Source: Chryseobacterium sp.
Lineage (GTDB): Bacteria; Bacteroidota; Bacteroidia; Flavobacteriales; Weeksellaceae
Direction of reading: 5' to 3'
Length of the DNA: 64,000 nucleotides
NCBI RefSeq assembly: GCF_029240215.1
Contig: NZ_JARBTK010000003.1
Location: 186,001-250,000 of the forward strand
The notes under the pieces were generated by a model. The model saw nothing but the letters and a program-made list of their open reading frames with translations. It was not told the origin of the DNA and searched no databases. Positions 15,697 through 25,616 of the stretch are shown piece by piece (the stretch's first letter is position 1; the number at the start of each line of letters is the position of its first letter). The translations under genes were made by a program, and so were the position numbers.

Positions 15697-18548
15697 GTTA
15701 TTTTACCAAAATATTCGTTCTTTTATGCTTTTGCTCACAGTTTCTGCATTCTCAGTCTAAGGAAATTCAATTCCTGAGCGGGACAGATGCTGAGCATACA
15801 AAAGAATGGGATTTTTGGATTAACGACGGAAGGAAATCAGGAAGTTGGAGCAAAATTCAGGTTCCTTCTCAATGGGAACAGCAGGGATTTGGCTCGTACA
15901 ATTACGGAAGAGATTACGTAACCTACGGCAAGAATTTTAAATTTAATGACGAAACAGGTCTGTATAAACACAAATTTTCAGTTCCAAATTCCTGGAAAGG
16001 CAAATCAGTCAACATTGTTTTCGAAGGTTCAATGACCGATACCGAAGTGAAAATCAACGGAAAGTTAGCCGGAGAAATTCATCAGGGCGCTTTTTATGAA
16101 TTTAAATATGATATTTCAGACAAATTAAATTTCGGAAAGGAAAATATTCTTGAGGTCAAAGTTTCAAAAATGTCCGCAGATAAATCTGTGAACAATGCAG
16201 AACGTCTCGCTGATTATTGGGTTTTGGGAGGGATTTTCCGCCCTGTTTATTTGGAATCCACTCCAAAAGAAAATATCTCATCAACATCAATTGATGCCAA
16301 AGCAGACGGAACTTTCTGTTCCAATATTTATTTAAAAGGAATCAGTTCTGTCAACAATTTAAAAGTCCAAATTTTTGATACTAAAAATAGTCTCGTTGCC
16401 GAATCTCAGATTAATATACAAAAAGGAGATACTTTAAAACAAATTAAATTCTCTGTAAATAATCCGAAACTCTGGACAGCCGAAACGCCGAATTTATACA
16501 AAGCTAAATTCAGTTTAAATAAAAATAAAAAAAACATCTACGAAACCGAAGAAAAATTCGGTTTCCGAACGATTGAAATTCGAAAAGGCGACGGAATTTA
16601 CGTCAACGGTACCAAAATAAAAATGAAAGGCATCAACCGTCACGTGTGGTGGCCTGAAACAGGAAGAGCTGTCAACAAAAACATCGATTTAATGGACGTT
16701 CAGCTCATCAAGGAAATGAATATGAATGCCGTTCGCTGTGCCCATTATCCACCGAATAAATCGTTTCTTCAGATTTGCGATTCTTTAGGGTTGTATGTTT
16801 TGGATGAGCTAGCAGGCTGGCAAAAAAAATACAGTACGGAAGTCGGAAAAAAACTTGTGAAAGAAATGGTTACGAGAGATGCCAATCATCCTTCCATCAT
16901 TTTTTGGAGCAACGGAAATGAAGGCGGACATAATTTTGATTTGGATGCAGAATTTGCAAAATACGATTTGTCAAACCGTCCGGTGATTCACGCTCATCAT
17001 AAGCCTGGAAACGCTTTCAATGGCATCGACTGCAATCATTACGAAGATTATTACAGCACCAAAAAAATTCTCGAAGGAGAAAATATTTATATGCCGACCG
17101 AGTTTTTACACGCACAAGACGACGGCGGTGGCGGAACTTCTCTCGCCGATTATTGGGAACTGCACTGGAATTCCAAAAAAGGAGCGGGCGGTTTTTTGTG
17201 GGCGTTTGTTGATGAAGGTTTGGTGCGAACGGATTTCAATAATCAGATTGATGTCAACGCCATCAACGCTCCCGACGGAGTTTTAGGGCCACATCGTGAA
17301 AAAGAAGGCAGTTTTTACGCCATCCGTGAAATTTACAGTCCTGTAAAAATTGATTTTAAAACGTTGCCGACAGATTTTAATGGAACAATTCCTGTTGAAA
17401 ACCGTTATCATTTTACCAATCTAAATGAATGTCAGTTTGAATGGAAACTGGTCAAATTCAAAACACCATTTTCGTCTGAATCTGGATTTGATGTAATTCA
17501 AAAAGAAAAAGCAGAGTCTCCAAATATCAAACCAACGGAAAAGGGAAATATTAATGTAAATCTTCCTCAAAACTGGAAAGAAAGTGAAGGTTTGTTGTTA
17601 ACTGCAAAAGACAAATTCGGTAAAGAAATTTATACCTGGACTTGGAAAATCAAATCTAATGATGAAATTTCAAAACAGTTTTCGAAATCATTAATCAAAG
17701 AATTTTCGGTTACTGTTGTAGAAAATGATTCATTATTTATCTTAAAATCAGATGAAAAAGAATTTTCATTTTGGAAAAAAGACGGATTATTAAAGTCAGT
17801 TATTTTAGATAAAAAAGGCAAAAAAATGACCTTTCGAAACGGACCGATTTTCGTGAATGGAAAAACGGAATTGTCTTCAATTAAATCTTTATCAGAAGGA
17901 AAAAATCAAATCATCGAAGTTTCCTACAAAGACGGAAAAAAAGCAGTTTGGAAACTGAATCCGAACGGAATTTTAGAATTGAATTATGAATATTCGCTTT
18001 CCGGAGATTATCAGTTTGCAGGCGTAAGTTTTGACTATCCTGAAAATTATGTCATCAGCGCAAAATGGTTAGGGAAAGGCCCATATCACGTTTGGAAAAA
18101 CCGAACTCAGGGACAAACTTACAACGTCTGGCAGAACCTTAAAAACTCAACCCGAACAGGTTTTTCACCTTGGATTTATCCTGAATTTAAAGGCTATTTT
18201 GATGATATTTCGTGGTTGCAACTGAATACAGCGGAAGGAAAAATCACCGTTGGAACAAAAGAAGAAAAAATGTTCGTCAGACTTTTTGATTTCTATGGAA
18301 TTTATGGTACGGAAGGATATCCGAAACTGCCTACAGGAAATATTTCTTTCCTCGATGCAATTCCACCACTGGGAACTGTTTTAGCATTTAATATTAATAA
18401 TGATACTTCGACTTTAGGTCCTGAAAGTGAACCGAATCATTTGAATGGGACCTTCAAAAGAACATTGTATTTCTATTTTGGTCTGCCGGATTTGGGTGAT
18501 GAAAATAAGCAGTTTACAATGCCAAAAGAAAATATTTTAACAGATTAA
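15693..18548 (+). CDS. GH2 family glycoside hydrolase (beta-galactosidase-like)
   Basis: This 951-residue secreted enzyme has a signal peptide (FVLLCFCSQFLHSQ). A jelly-roll sugar-binding domain, an Ig-like domain and a TIM barrel follow. The acid/base is Glu410 in WSNGNEGGHN and the likely nucleophile is Glu470 in PTEFLHA. The segment KGINRHVWWPETGR is typical of GH2. C-terminal beta-sandwich domains resemble the large LacZ-type enzymes (WLGKGPYHVWKNR). In this locus it would remove beta-galactosyl or beta-glucuronyl units from RG-I side chains. Exact specificity cannot be read. It overlaps the GH28 gene and is followed after 1 bp by a CE12 esterase. Confidence 0.9.
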   Translation: MSYFTKIFVLLCFCSQFLHSQSKEIQFLSGTDAEHTKEWDFWINDGRKSGSWSKIQVPSQWEQQGFGSYNYGRDYVTYGKNFKFNDETGLYKHKFSVPNSWKGKSVNIVFEGSMTDTEVKINGKLAGEIHQGAFYEFKYDISDKLNFGKENILEVKVSKMSADKSVNNAERLADYWVLGGIFRPVYLESTPKENISSTSIDAKADGTFCSNIYLKGISSVNNLKVQIFDTKNSLVAESQINIQKGDTLKQIKFSVNNPKLWTAETPNLYKAKFSLNKNKKNIYETEEKFGFRTIEIRKGDGIYVNGTKIKMKGINRHVWWPETGRAVNKNIDLMDVQLIKEMNMNAVRCAHYPPNKSFLQICDSLGLYVLDELAGWQKKYSTEVGKKLVKEMVTRDANHPSIIFWSNGNEGGHNFDLDAEFAKYDLSNRPVIHAHHKPGNAFNGIDCNHYEDYYSTKKILEGENIYMPTEFLHAQDDGGGGTSLADYWELHWNSKKGAGGFLWAFVDEGLVRTDFNNQIDVNAINAPDGVLGPHREKEGSFYAIREIYSPVKIDFKTLPTDFNGTIPVENRYHFTNLNECQFEWKLVKFKTPFSSESGFDVIQKEKAESPNIKPTEKGNINVNLPQNWKESEGLLLTAKDKFGKEIYTWTWKIKSNDEISKQFSKSLIKEFSVTVVENDSLFILKSDEKEFSFWKKDGLLKSVILDKKGKKMTFRNGPIFVNGKTELSSIKSLSEGKNQIIEVSYKDGKKAVWKLNPNGILELNYEYSLSGDYQFAGVSFDYPENYVISAKWLGKGPYHVWKNRTQGQTYNVWQNLKNSTRTGFSPWIYPEFKGYFDDISWLQLNTAEGKITVGTKEEKMFVRLFDFYGIYGTEGYPKLPTGNISFLDAIPPLGTVLAFNINNDTSTLGPESEPNHLNGTFKRTLYFYFGLPDLGDENKQFTMPKENILTD

Positions 18549-18549
18549 A

Positions 18550-19872
18550 ATGCAGAACTGGATAAAATTTTTGACGCTTTTCTTAAGTTCGTTTTTGTTT
18601 GCTCAACAGACGACTTTCAAGTTTGATTTTGGCACAGACAGAACCGAAAACGGATTTATTCCCATCACGTCAACATCGAAATTTGATAAGAAAATCGGCT
18701 ACGGATTTATGGATATTTCCGGTTTAAAATCTGTCGATAACGGAGGAAATGCTTTGACAGGAGATTTTATTACGAGTGACAAACCTTTCTATTTTTCAGT
18801 CGCAATTCCTGAAGGAAATTATAATATTACAATAAATCTTGGCGATTCTAAAGGAGCATCTGAAACGACAGTTCGTGTAGAAAACCGCCGTCTGATGCTG
18901 AATGATATCAAAACAAAACAAGGTGAAATTGTTGAAAAACAAATTTCAGTTCACGTAAAAGACAGTATCATCCGAAATCAAAATGGCGAAAAAATCGGAA
19001 TTATAAAATTAAAACCAAGAGAAACTAAATATTTACATTGGGACAACTTATTGACGATTGAATTCAATGACAAAACTCCAAAAGTTTCTTCGGTAGTCAT
19101 TCAACCGAACCCAACAGCTAAAACCATTTATATCACTGGAGATTCAACGGTTGTAGATGCGCAGTACGAACCTTGGGCGTCGTGGGGACAGATGTTTCCG
19201 TATTTTTTCGTTCCGAATGAAGTTGTGATTGCCAATTACGCTGAAAGCGGAGAAACATTGAAAGCCTTTGAAGACCGTCACCGAATCGATAAAATCTGGA
19301 ATAAAATAAACCCCGGAGATTATCTGTTCATCCAGTTTGGACACAACGACCAAAAAGCTGGAAACAGCATTAAATCTGGTTACAAAAAAAGGTTAAAAGA
19401 ATGGATTGGCAAGGCAAAACAATTGGGCGCAATTCCGGTTTTGGTAACTTCGATGAATCGTAGAGTTTTTGATGAAAGTAATAAAATCGTCAATACTTTA
19501 GATGATTTTCCTGATGCAATGCGGGAAATTGCGAAAGAAGAAAATGTATATTTAATCGATTTAAATGCAATGAGTGAGACCTTGTTCGAAGCGATGGGAC
19601 CAGAAAATTCTAAGAAAGCATTTGTTTATTATCCGGCAAACAGTTATCCAAATCAACCAACAGTTTTAGCAGATGATACACATTTCAATACCTACGGTGC
19701 TTACGAATTGGCGAAATGTGTGGTTAAATCTATCGTTGACCAAAATTTACCTTTAAAAAAATATATTTCGAAAAATTATAAGACTTTTAACCCAAATAAA
19801 CCTGATGATATTGATAGATTCCATTGGCCAGAAAGTATCTTTATGGAAAGTTTGAAGCCTGATGGAAATTAA
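18550..19872 (+). CDS. Rhamnogalacturonan acetylesterase (CE12, SGNH) with N-terminal beta domain
   Basis: This 440-residue secreted protein has a signal peptide ending LFAQQ. A beta-sandwich N-terminal domain (about 22-175, FKFDFGTDRTENGF) looks like a carbohydrate-binding accessory domain. The SGNH hydrolase domain carries the nucleophile Ser199 in ITGDSTVVD, a Gly block (NYAESGETLKAF), the GHND block at 264-267 and the terminal Asp/His block DDTHFNTYG. It would remove acetyl groups from galacturonate in RG-I so that lyases and hydrolases can act. A second, shorter CE12 enzyme occurs at 25617. It sits in a tight operon between the GH2 and GH106 genes. Confidence 0.9.
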   Translation: MQNWIKFLTLFLSSFLFAQQTTFKFDFGTDRTENGFIPITSTSKFDKKIGYGFMDISGLKSVDNGGNALTGDFITSDKPFYFSVAIPEGNYNITINLGDSKGASETTVRVENRRLMLNDIKTKQGEIVEKQISVHVKDSIIRNQNGEKIGIIKLKPRETKYLHWDNLLTIEFNDKTPKVSSVVIQPNPTAKTIYITGDSTVVDAQYEPWASWGQMFPYFFVPNEVVIANYAESGETLKAFEDRHRIDKIWNKINPGDYLFIQFGHNDQKAGNSIKSGYKKRLKEWIGKAKQLGAIPVLVTSMNRRVFDESNKIVNTLDDFPDAMREIAKEENVYLIDLNAMSETLFEAMGPENSKKAFVYYPANSYPNQPTVLADDTHFNTYGAYELAKCVVKSIVDQNLPLKKYISKNYKTFNPNKPDDIDRFHWPESIFMESLKPDGN

Positions 19873-19883
19873 AAAAATAAGAA

Positions 19884-22664
19884 ATGAATATTCAATCTAT
19901 CATAAAATTAAGTTTAATCTGTTTTGCTTTCGGAAATCTTTCCGCACAAAATACGTGGCCAAAAATCACCGAGACCGCAAAACCCTGGACACGTTGGTGG
20001 TGGATGGGAAGCGCTGTCAACGAAAAAGGATTAGACAAACAACTGACAACTTTAAATAAAGCAGGTTTCGGAGGCGTGGAAATCGTTCCGATTTATGGCG
20101 CAAAAGGTTTTGAAAAACAATACCTCAATTACCTTTCTCCGGAATGGATGAAAATGCTTCAACTCACTACTTACAAAGCAAAAAACCTGAATATGGGCGT
20201 CGATATGTCGGTTGGAACAGGCTGGCCAATCGGTGGACCGCAAGTTAATGAACAGGATGCTGCTACGAAAATGATTGTTCAGACTTACACGATTTCAGCA
20301 GGCGAGAATTTTTCAGATAAAATTATTTTGAAAGATGAAAAACAGAAGAATTTAAAAATCATAAAACTCGATATTGTCACAGCTTACAATGAAAAAAATG
20401 AAGCGGTAGTTTTAACAGATAAAGTCAGTAGCGATGGAAGTTTAGACTGGAAACCGAAGTCTGGAAAATGGACAATCTATGCAGTTTTTGTAGGTAAAAC
20501 TTTGCAAAAAGTAAAACGTGCCGCTCCGGGCGGAGAAGGCTATACTTTAGACCATTTTTCAAACACAGCAACGGCTGATTATTTTAAAACTTTCGATAAA
20601 GCTTTTGGAAATTCAAACTATGGAATTCGTTCATTTTTTAATGATAGTTACGAGGTTTACAATGCAGACTGGACGCCTGATTTTAAAAATGAATTTAAGA
20701 AGAGACGAGGGTATGATTTAAGTCCATACATCAAATATTTGGTGAATGATGAAGAAGATAATGAAACGACAGGCAGAATAAAATCCGATTATCGCGAAAC
20801 GATGAGCGAACTGATTTTGAATAACTTCACCGATAATTTCACGAAATGGGCACATTCCAAAAATTCTAAAAATACGAATCAGGCTCACGGTTCGCCAGGA
20901 AATTTACTGGATTTATACGCAGCAGTCGATATTCCGGAATCGGAAACTTTCGGAAGTACAAAATTTGATATTCAGGGTTTGAGAAGAAATCTGGAAGACA
21001 TCAATACGAAGGAAGTTCCCGACATCAATATGCTGAAGTTTGCCTCTTCGGCAGCAAATGTGACAGGTAAAAAATTAACTTCAAACGAGACTTTTACCTG
21101 GCTGACCGAACATTTCAAAACATCCTGGTCGCAGGCAAAACCCGAAGTGGAACAGGTGTTTTTATCGGGAATCAACCACGTTTTTTATCACGGAACGACT
21201 TACACACCGGCCGAGGTTCCGTTTCCAGGGTGGTTGTTTTATGCGTCGGTGAATTTCGTTCCCGAAAACAGTTTATGGCCGCATTTGAAAGGATTAAATT
21301 CTTACATCGAGCGTACGCAATCTGTCCTGCAAAGCGGAGAATCGGATAACGAATTGCTGATGTACTGGCCGATTTACGACCAATGGGCGAGTCCGAAAGG
21401 GAAGGATGTGACGTTCAAAGTTCATAACGTGGAAAAATGGTTACAGCCAACTCCGATGTATGAAAATCTGAATAAACTCAATAAAATGGGTTATTCTCTC
21501 GATATGATTTCGGATAAAATGATTGGCGAATCGAAGTCGGAAAATCAGAAAATTCAGGTGTCGAAGGAAGGTTCTGAGTATCAGGTTTTAATTATTCCTG
21601 AACTCACTTATTTGCCGGAATCTACTTTAAAAAATATTTTGAATTTGGCTCAAAACGGAGCTTCAATTATTTTTCAAAACGAGCCGAAAGATATTCCCGG
21701 AAATTTTGAAGTGGAGAAAAGAAGAACGCAGTTGAAATCTTTATGGAATCAAATTCCGTTTCAAAGCCAATCTGAAAATGTGAAAACTGCCAACTTCGGA
21801 AGAGGTAAAATTGTCTTAAGTTCTGACGTTGCGAAAGCTTTAGAATATTTAAAAATTGAGAGAGAAAAATTAACGGACACCGGATTGAAATTTGTGAGAA
21901 GACAGTTTGACGGCGGAAAATATTATTACATCGTCAATCATACTTTCAAGGAAATCAATCAAAATATTCCGCTGAATTTTGTCGGAAAACAAGTCACTTT
22001 GATGAATCCTGAAAATGGGGATTATGGAATTGCTCAAACACAGAATAATTCAATAAGAGTTCAGCTGAAATCTGGAGAATCGTTAATTGTTAAAACTTCT
22101 GAAAATGCAGACAATTCAATTCCAAAATGGAATTACACTGAAAAAACGGACGTACCGATTGTTTTAAATCAACCTTGGCAACTGACTTTCAAAGAAGGCG
22201 GCCCCGAACTTCCGAAAGCGAAAAATTTGAAGAAACTGGAACCTTGGACAAACTTTACAGAAGATCCTGCCACACAGAGTTTTTCCGGAACAGGCGTTTA
22301 TACAACGACTTTAAATTTAAAAAAGAAAAATGCAGACGACTATCTTTTAAAATTGGACAAACTTTACGAAAGTGCAAAAGTGATTGTCAACGGTCAGGAA
22401 GCCGGAATTGTCTGGAGCATTCCATTCGAAATCAACATCGGAAAATTTTTAAAGAGAGGTAAAAATACCATCCAAATCGAAGTCTGCAACCTGATGGCGA
22501 ACAGAATCCGTTATATGGATCAAAATAAAATCCAGTGGCGAAATTACCACGAAATAAATTTTGTGAATATTAACTACAAGCCTTTTGATGCATCTAATTG
22601 GAAAGTTCAGCCTTCCGGTCTGGACGGCGAAATTCAGTTAATTCCAATTCATTATTCAAAATAA
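19884..22664 (+). CDS. GH106 family alpha-L-rhamnosidase
   Basis: This 926-residue secreted protein has a signal peptide (LICFAFGNLSAQ). The N-terminal barrel signature is PWTRWWWMGSAVNEKG, followed by LNKAGFGGVEIVPIYG. The C-terminal beta-sandwich domain (YTTTLNLKKKNADDYLLKLD, IVNGQEAGIVWSIPFEI) is typical of the family. GH106 enzymes cleave terminal alpha-L-rhamnose from RG-I or RG-II fragments in the periplasm, feeding the rhamnose pathway encoded further right. It starts 11 bp after the CE12 gene and ends 4 bp before the DUF4350 gene. Known GH106 members include both RG-I- and RG-II-specific enzymes; context favours RG-I. Confidence 0.9.
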   Translation: MNIQSIIKLSLICFAFGNLSAQNTWPKITETAKPWTRWWWMGSAVNEKGLDKQLTTLNKAGFGGVEIVPIYGAKGFEKQYLNYLSPEWMKMLQLTTYKAKNLNMGVDMSVGTGWPIGGPQVNEQDAATKMIVQTYTISAGENFSDKIILKDEKQKNLKIIKLDIVTAYNEKNEAVVLTDKVSSDGSLDWKPKSGKWTIYAVFVGKTLQKVKRAAPGGEGYTLDHFSNTATADYFKTFDKAFGNSNYGIRSFFNDSYEVYNADWTPDFKNEFKKRRGYDLSPYIKYLVNDEEDNETTGRIKSDYRETMSELILNNFTDNFTKWAHSKNSKNTNQAHGSPGNLLDLYAAVDIPESETFGSTKFDIQGLRRNLEDINTKEVPDINMLKFASSAANVTGKKLTSNETFTWLTEHFKTSWSQAKPEVEQVFLSGINHVFYHGTTYTPAEVPFPGWLFYASVNFVPENSLWPHLKGLNSYIERTQSVLQSGESDNELLMYWPIYDQWASPKGKDVTFKVHNVEKWLQPTPMYENLNKLNKMGYSLDMISDKMIGESKSENQKIQVSKEGSEYQVLIIPELTYLPESTLKNILNLAQNGASIIFQNEPKDIPGNFEVEKRRTQLKSLWNQIPFQSQSENVKTANFGRGKIVLSSDVAKALEYLKIEREKLTDTGLKFVRRQFDGGKYYYIVNHTFKEINQNIPLNFVGKQVTLMNPENGDYGIAQTQNNSIRVQLKSGESLIVKTSENADNSIPKWNYTEKTDVPIVLNQPWQLTFKEGGPELPKAKNLKKLEPWTNFTEDPATQSFSGTGVYTTTLNLKKKNADDYLLKLDKLYESAKVIVNGQEAGIVWSIPFEINIGKFLKRGKNTIQIEVCNLMANRIRYMDQNKIQWRNYHEINFVNINYKPFDASNWKVQPSGLDGEIQLIPIHYSK

Positions 22665-22668
22665 AAAT

Positions 22669-23472
22669 ATGACAAAAAATATTGTAAAAACATTCGCATT
22701 AGGAACTTTGCTGACCTTCAGTTTTTCCAATGCTCAGCAGAAACCGAAAGTCGTTTTGGACAACTTTTTCAACAACGAAAAAAAGGAGAACAAAGAAACC
22801 AAAGTCCTTGAATCGTGGCATTACACGTGGAACGACACCAGCAACGGAGGTTTTTCTTTGTTGGGAGAAATATTTACAAAACAAGGTGCAGAAATCAGTA
22901 TGCTGACAACTGCTCCCACCAAAAAAGATTTGAAAAACGCCAATATTTACATCATCGTAGATGCTGATATTGACAAAGAAGCGTACGGCGGAAAGGCAAA
23001 TCTTATTGACCCGACAAGTATTAAAAACCTGACAGAGTGGGTGAAAAAAGGTGGCGTTTTGGTGTTGATGAGCAACGACAACGGCAATTCTGAGTTCGAA
23101 CATTTCAACAAACTTGCGGGAGAATTTGGAATTCATTTCAATGATGACAGCTACAACCGAGTTCAAAAAAGAGAATTTGAGCAGGGAAAAGTAATGGTTC
23201 CTTTCGGAAATGAAGTGTTTTCTGAGCAAAAATTATATATGAAAGAGGTAAGTTCCATCAATGTGAAATCTCCTGCCAAAGCCATTTTAACGGCAGAAGG
23301 TAAGAATATCGGAGCCATTGTAAAATTCGGCAAGGGTACCGTTTTCGCATTGGGCGACCCGTGGTGTTATAATGAATATATCGACGGTAAAAAACTTCCG
23401 GCAGATTTCACCAATTATCAGGGAACTGAAGAATGGGTAAAGTGGTTGTTGAAGCAGACTTCTAAAAAATAA
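22669..23472 (+). CDS. DUF4350-type secreted protein of unknown function
   Basis: This 267-residue protein has a signal peptide (FALGTLLTFSFSNAQQ). A Rossmann-like glutamine-amidotransferase-type fold follows (NIYIIVDADID, then LTEWVKKGGVLVLMSND, then GTVFALGDPWCYNEY). No catalytic Cys is apparent at the usual nucleophile turn, which has Ser-Asn instead (LMSND). Domains of this kind are encoded beside, or fused to, GH105 and rhamnogalacturonan enzymes in Bacteroidota. The role is not established; a binding or accessory function is possible. It is the last gene before a family-C repeat that separates it from the PL11 gene. Confidence 0.7.
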   Translation: MTKNIVKTFALGTLLTFSFSNAQQKPKVVLDNFFNNEKKENKETKVLESWHYTWNDTSNGGFSLLGEIFTKQGAEISMLTTAPTKKDLKNANIYIIVDADIDKEAYGGKANLIDPTSIKNLTEWVKKGGVLVLMSNDNGNSEFEHFNKLAGEFGIHFNDDSYNRVQKREFEQGKVMVPFGNEVFSEQKLYMKEVSSINVKSPAKAILTAEGKNIGAIVKFGKGTVFALGDPWCYNEYIDGKKLPADFTNYQGTEEWVKWLLKQTSKK

Positions 23473-23516
23473 TTACAGAAGTGCAATCGGTTGAATTGGT
23501 TTCGTGGAAATTTTTT

Positions 23517-23598
23517 GGGCAGCTTTATCCGCCCTCCGTTCCCGCTTTTTTGCCTCCGCTTTGCTCCGGCAAAAAGAGCTCCACTCAGGTCGGGCTGC
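23517..23598 (+). repeat. Dispersed GC-rich repeat, family C
   Basis: The element runs from GGGCAGCTTTATCCGCCCTC to AGGTCGGGCTGC, with a central hairpin TTTTTTGCC ... GGCAAAAA. It is closely similar in the outer arms to copies at 36734-36816 and 4767-4844 (inverted), but has a different loop. It lies 45 bp after a gene end and may act as a terminator. A short AACCCTGACAAG element follows at about 23636. Confidence 0.8.
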
Positions 23599-23728
23599 AA
23601 GAGATTCACCGCAAAAATCCTTATCAAGATTTCAAACCCTGACAAGAATTAACGAGTAGGCTTTAGCCCGTTTATGAATCAAGTTAGAAAATTTGCTTTA
23701 GCCAAACTCATAAAATCAAAACAGAATT

Positions 23729-25609
23729 ATGAAAGTCAAATATATCTTCGTTGCATCAACCATTTTTCTTTCGCAAGCAATCTTTGCCCAAAGACAAATG
23801 GAGTATCTGAAAAGAGGAATCGTTGCCATACCTGCAGAGTCAGGCGTTTTTGTGAGTTGGCGTTTGCTGGGAACAGAAGCTCAAAATACTCATTTTGATT
23901 TATACCGAACTGAAAATAATTCAACTAAAAAGTTGAATGAAAAACCACTTTCAAACGAAACCAATTTTTTAGATAAAACAGTCGACAAAACAAAAAATTA
24001 CACCTATTTCGTAAAATCAAACACGCAACATCAGGATGTTGACCAAGATTTTGCAAAATATACTGCTAATCAAAAACCTTATTTTTCAATTCCGTTAAAA
24101 ACGCCTCAAGGTTACACGCCAAATGACGCTTCAGTTGCTGATTTGGACGGAGATGGCGAATATGAAATCATCCTTCATCAAACCGGAAGGTCAAAAGACA
24201 ACAGCCAAAAAGGAATGACAGACCCGCCAATTATTCAGGCTTATAAAATGAATGGAAAGCTTTTGTGGGAAATCAATTTAGGTAAAAACATCAGAGAAGG
24301 AGCGCATTACACACAGTTTTTAGTATATGATTTAGACCAGGACGGTAAAGCGGAAATTGTAATGAAAACTGCCGACGGAAGCAAAGACGGAAAAGGAAAG
24401 TTCATTGGTGACCCGACAAAAGATTACGTCAACGAAAACGGAATGATTCTTTCCGGACCGGAATTTTTAACGGTTTTTAACGGAGAAACGGGTGAGGAAA
24501 TTAATACAGTAAATTATCAGGTCCCAAGATTTGCAGGGAGTTTAAACCCGACCAATGATCAAATGACTGAAACCTGGGGCGATGCAAAGGGCAACCGTAT
24601 AGATAGATTTTTGGGAGCAGTCGCTTATTTGGACGGCAAAACGCCAAGTGTAATTATGTCGAGAGGTTATTACACCAGAATGGCGATTGCAGCCTGGGAT
24701 TATAAAGATAAGAAACTGAGTTTGCGATGGCTTTTTGATACAGAAAGTTCGGAAGAAAACAAAAAATATAGAGGTCAGGGAAATCATAATCTGAGTATTG
24801 CAGATGTCGACAATGATGGAAAAGATGAAATCATCTTCGGTGCAATGACCGTCGATGATGACGGAAAAGTTTTGAACAGCACAGGTTATGGTCACGGAGA
24901 TGCTTTGCACGTAGGCGATCTCGATCCTTCAAATCCCGGATTGGAAATTTTTGATATTCAGGAAAGGTTTGATGATGCAGGAGCACATTTCAGAGACGGG
25001 AAAACCGGAAAAGTTTTATGGAAATTACCATCTTTAGAATACAGCTCAAAAAGTAAATTTCAGGGACCGGGAAGAGGATTATCTTTAAATATTGATCCAC
25101 GCTACGATGGTTCTGAATGTTGGGCTGCAGGAGCAGGAGTGAAAGGACTTTACGATGCGAAAGGAAAGAAAATCAGTGAGAAAAATCCTTCTGCCAATAT
25201 GGGAATCTATTGGGATGGTGATTTTTTAAGCGAAATTTTGGACGGAACTAACGTCTCAAAATGGGATTGGAAAAAAGGAAAATCAAACGTCATTTTTGAT
25301 TCTAAAAATTATCAGTGTGAATCTAATAACGGGACGAAGAAAAATCCGTCTTTAGTTGCAGACCTATTCGGAGATTGGCGTGAAGAAGTGATGTACAGAA
25401 CAGCCGATAATCAGGAATTGAGAATTTTTTCTACGACAATTCCAACCCAGCACAGATTGTACACTTTGATGCAAAATCCACAATATCGTTTGAGTATTGT
25501 CTGGCAAAATGTAGGTTATAATCAGCCTCCCCATACCGATTATTATTTGGATGAATCAGTGAAAGAAATTCCAAAACCAAATATTTATACCATAACTCCC
25601 AAAAATTAA
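23729..25609 (+). CDS. PL11 family rhamnogalacturonan lyase
   Basis: This 626-residue secreted protein has a signal peptide (FVASTIFLSQAIFAQ). An N-terminal beta domain starts RQMEYLKRGIVAIPAESGVF. An eight-bladed propeller follows, with repeated calcium-binding loops such as ADLDGDGEYEI, YDLDQDGKAEIVMKTADGSKD and ADVDNDGKDEIIFG. Length and motifs match YesW/YesX-type enzymes. It cleaves rhamnose-galacturonate bonds of the RG-I backbone by beta-elimination, giving unsaturated ends for the GH105 encoded two genes later. Export to the cell surface or periplasm is expected. It starts after the family-C repeat, so it may have its own promoter. Confidence 0.94.
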   Translation: MKVKYIFVASTIFLSQAIFAQRQMEYLKRGIVAIPAESGVFVSWRLLGTEAQNTHFDLYRTENNSTKKLNEKPLSNETNFLDKTVDKTKNYTYFVKSNTQHQDVDQDFAKYTANQKPYFSIPLKTPQGYTPNDASVADLDGDGEYEIILHQTGRSKDNSQKGMTDPPIIQAYKMNGKLLWEINLGKNIREGAHYTQFLVYDLDQDGKAEIVMKTADGSKDGKGKFIGDPTKDYVNENGMILSGPEFLTVFNGETGEEINTVNYQVPRFAGSLNPTNDQMTETWGDAKGNRIDRFLGAVAYLDGKTPSVIMSRGYYTRMAIAAWDYKDKKLSLRWLFDTESSEENKKYRGQGNHNLSIADVDNDGKDEIIFGAMTVDDDGKVLNSTGYGHGDALHVGDLDPSNPGLEIFDIQERFDDAGAHFRDGKTGKVLWKLPSLEYSSKSKFQGPGRGLSLNIDPRYDGSECWAAGAGVKGLYDAKGKKISEKNPSANMGIYWDGDFLSEILDGTNVSKWDWKKGKSNVIFDSKNYQCESNNGTKKNPSLVADLFGDWREEVMYRTADNQELRIFSTTIPTQHRLYTLMQNPQYRLSIVWQNVGYNQPPHTDYYLDESVKEIPKPNIYTITPKN

Positions 25610-25616
25610 ATCTTTT

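Noticed and set aside
22699-23229. 176-codon minus-strand frame opposite the DUF4350 gene
   Set aside because: It is antisense to a clear secreted protein and has Cys/Phe/Val-rich shadow composition.
23674-23898. Plus-strand 74-codon frame
   Set aside because: It overlaps the PL11 start in another frame and contains repeat-derived sequence.
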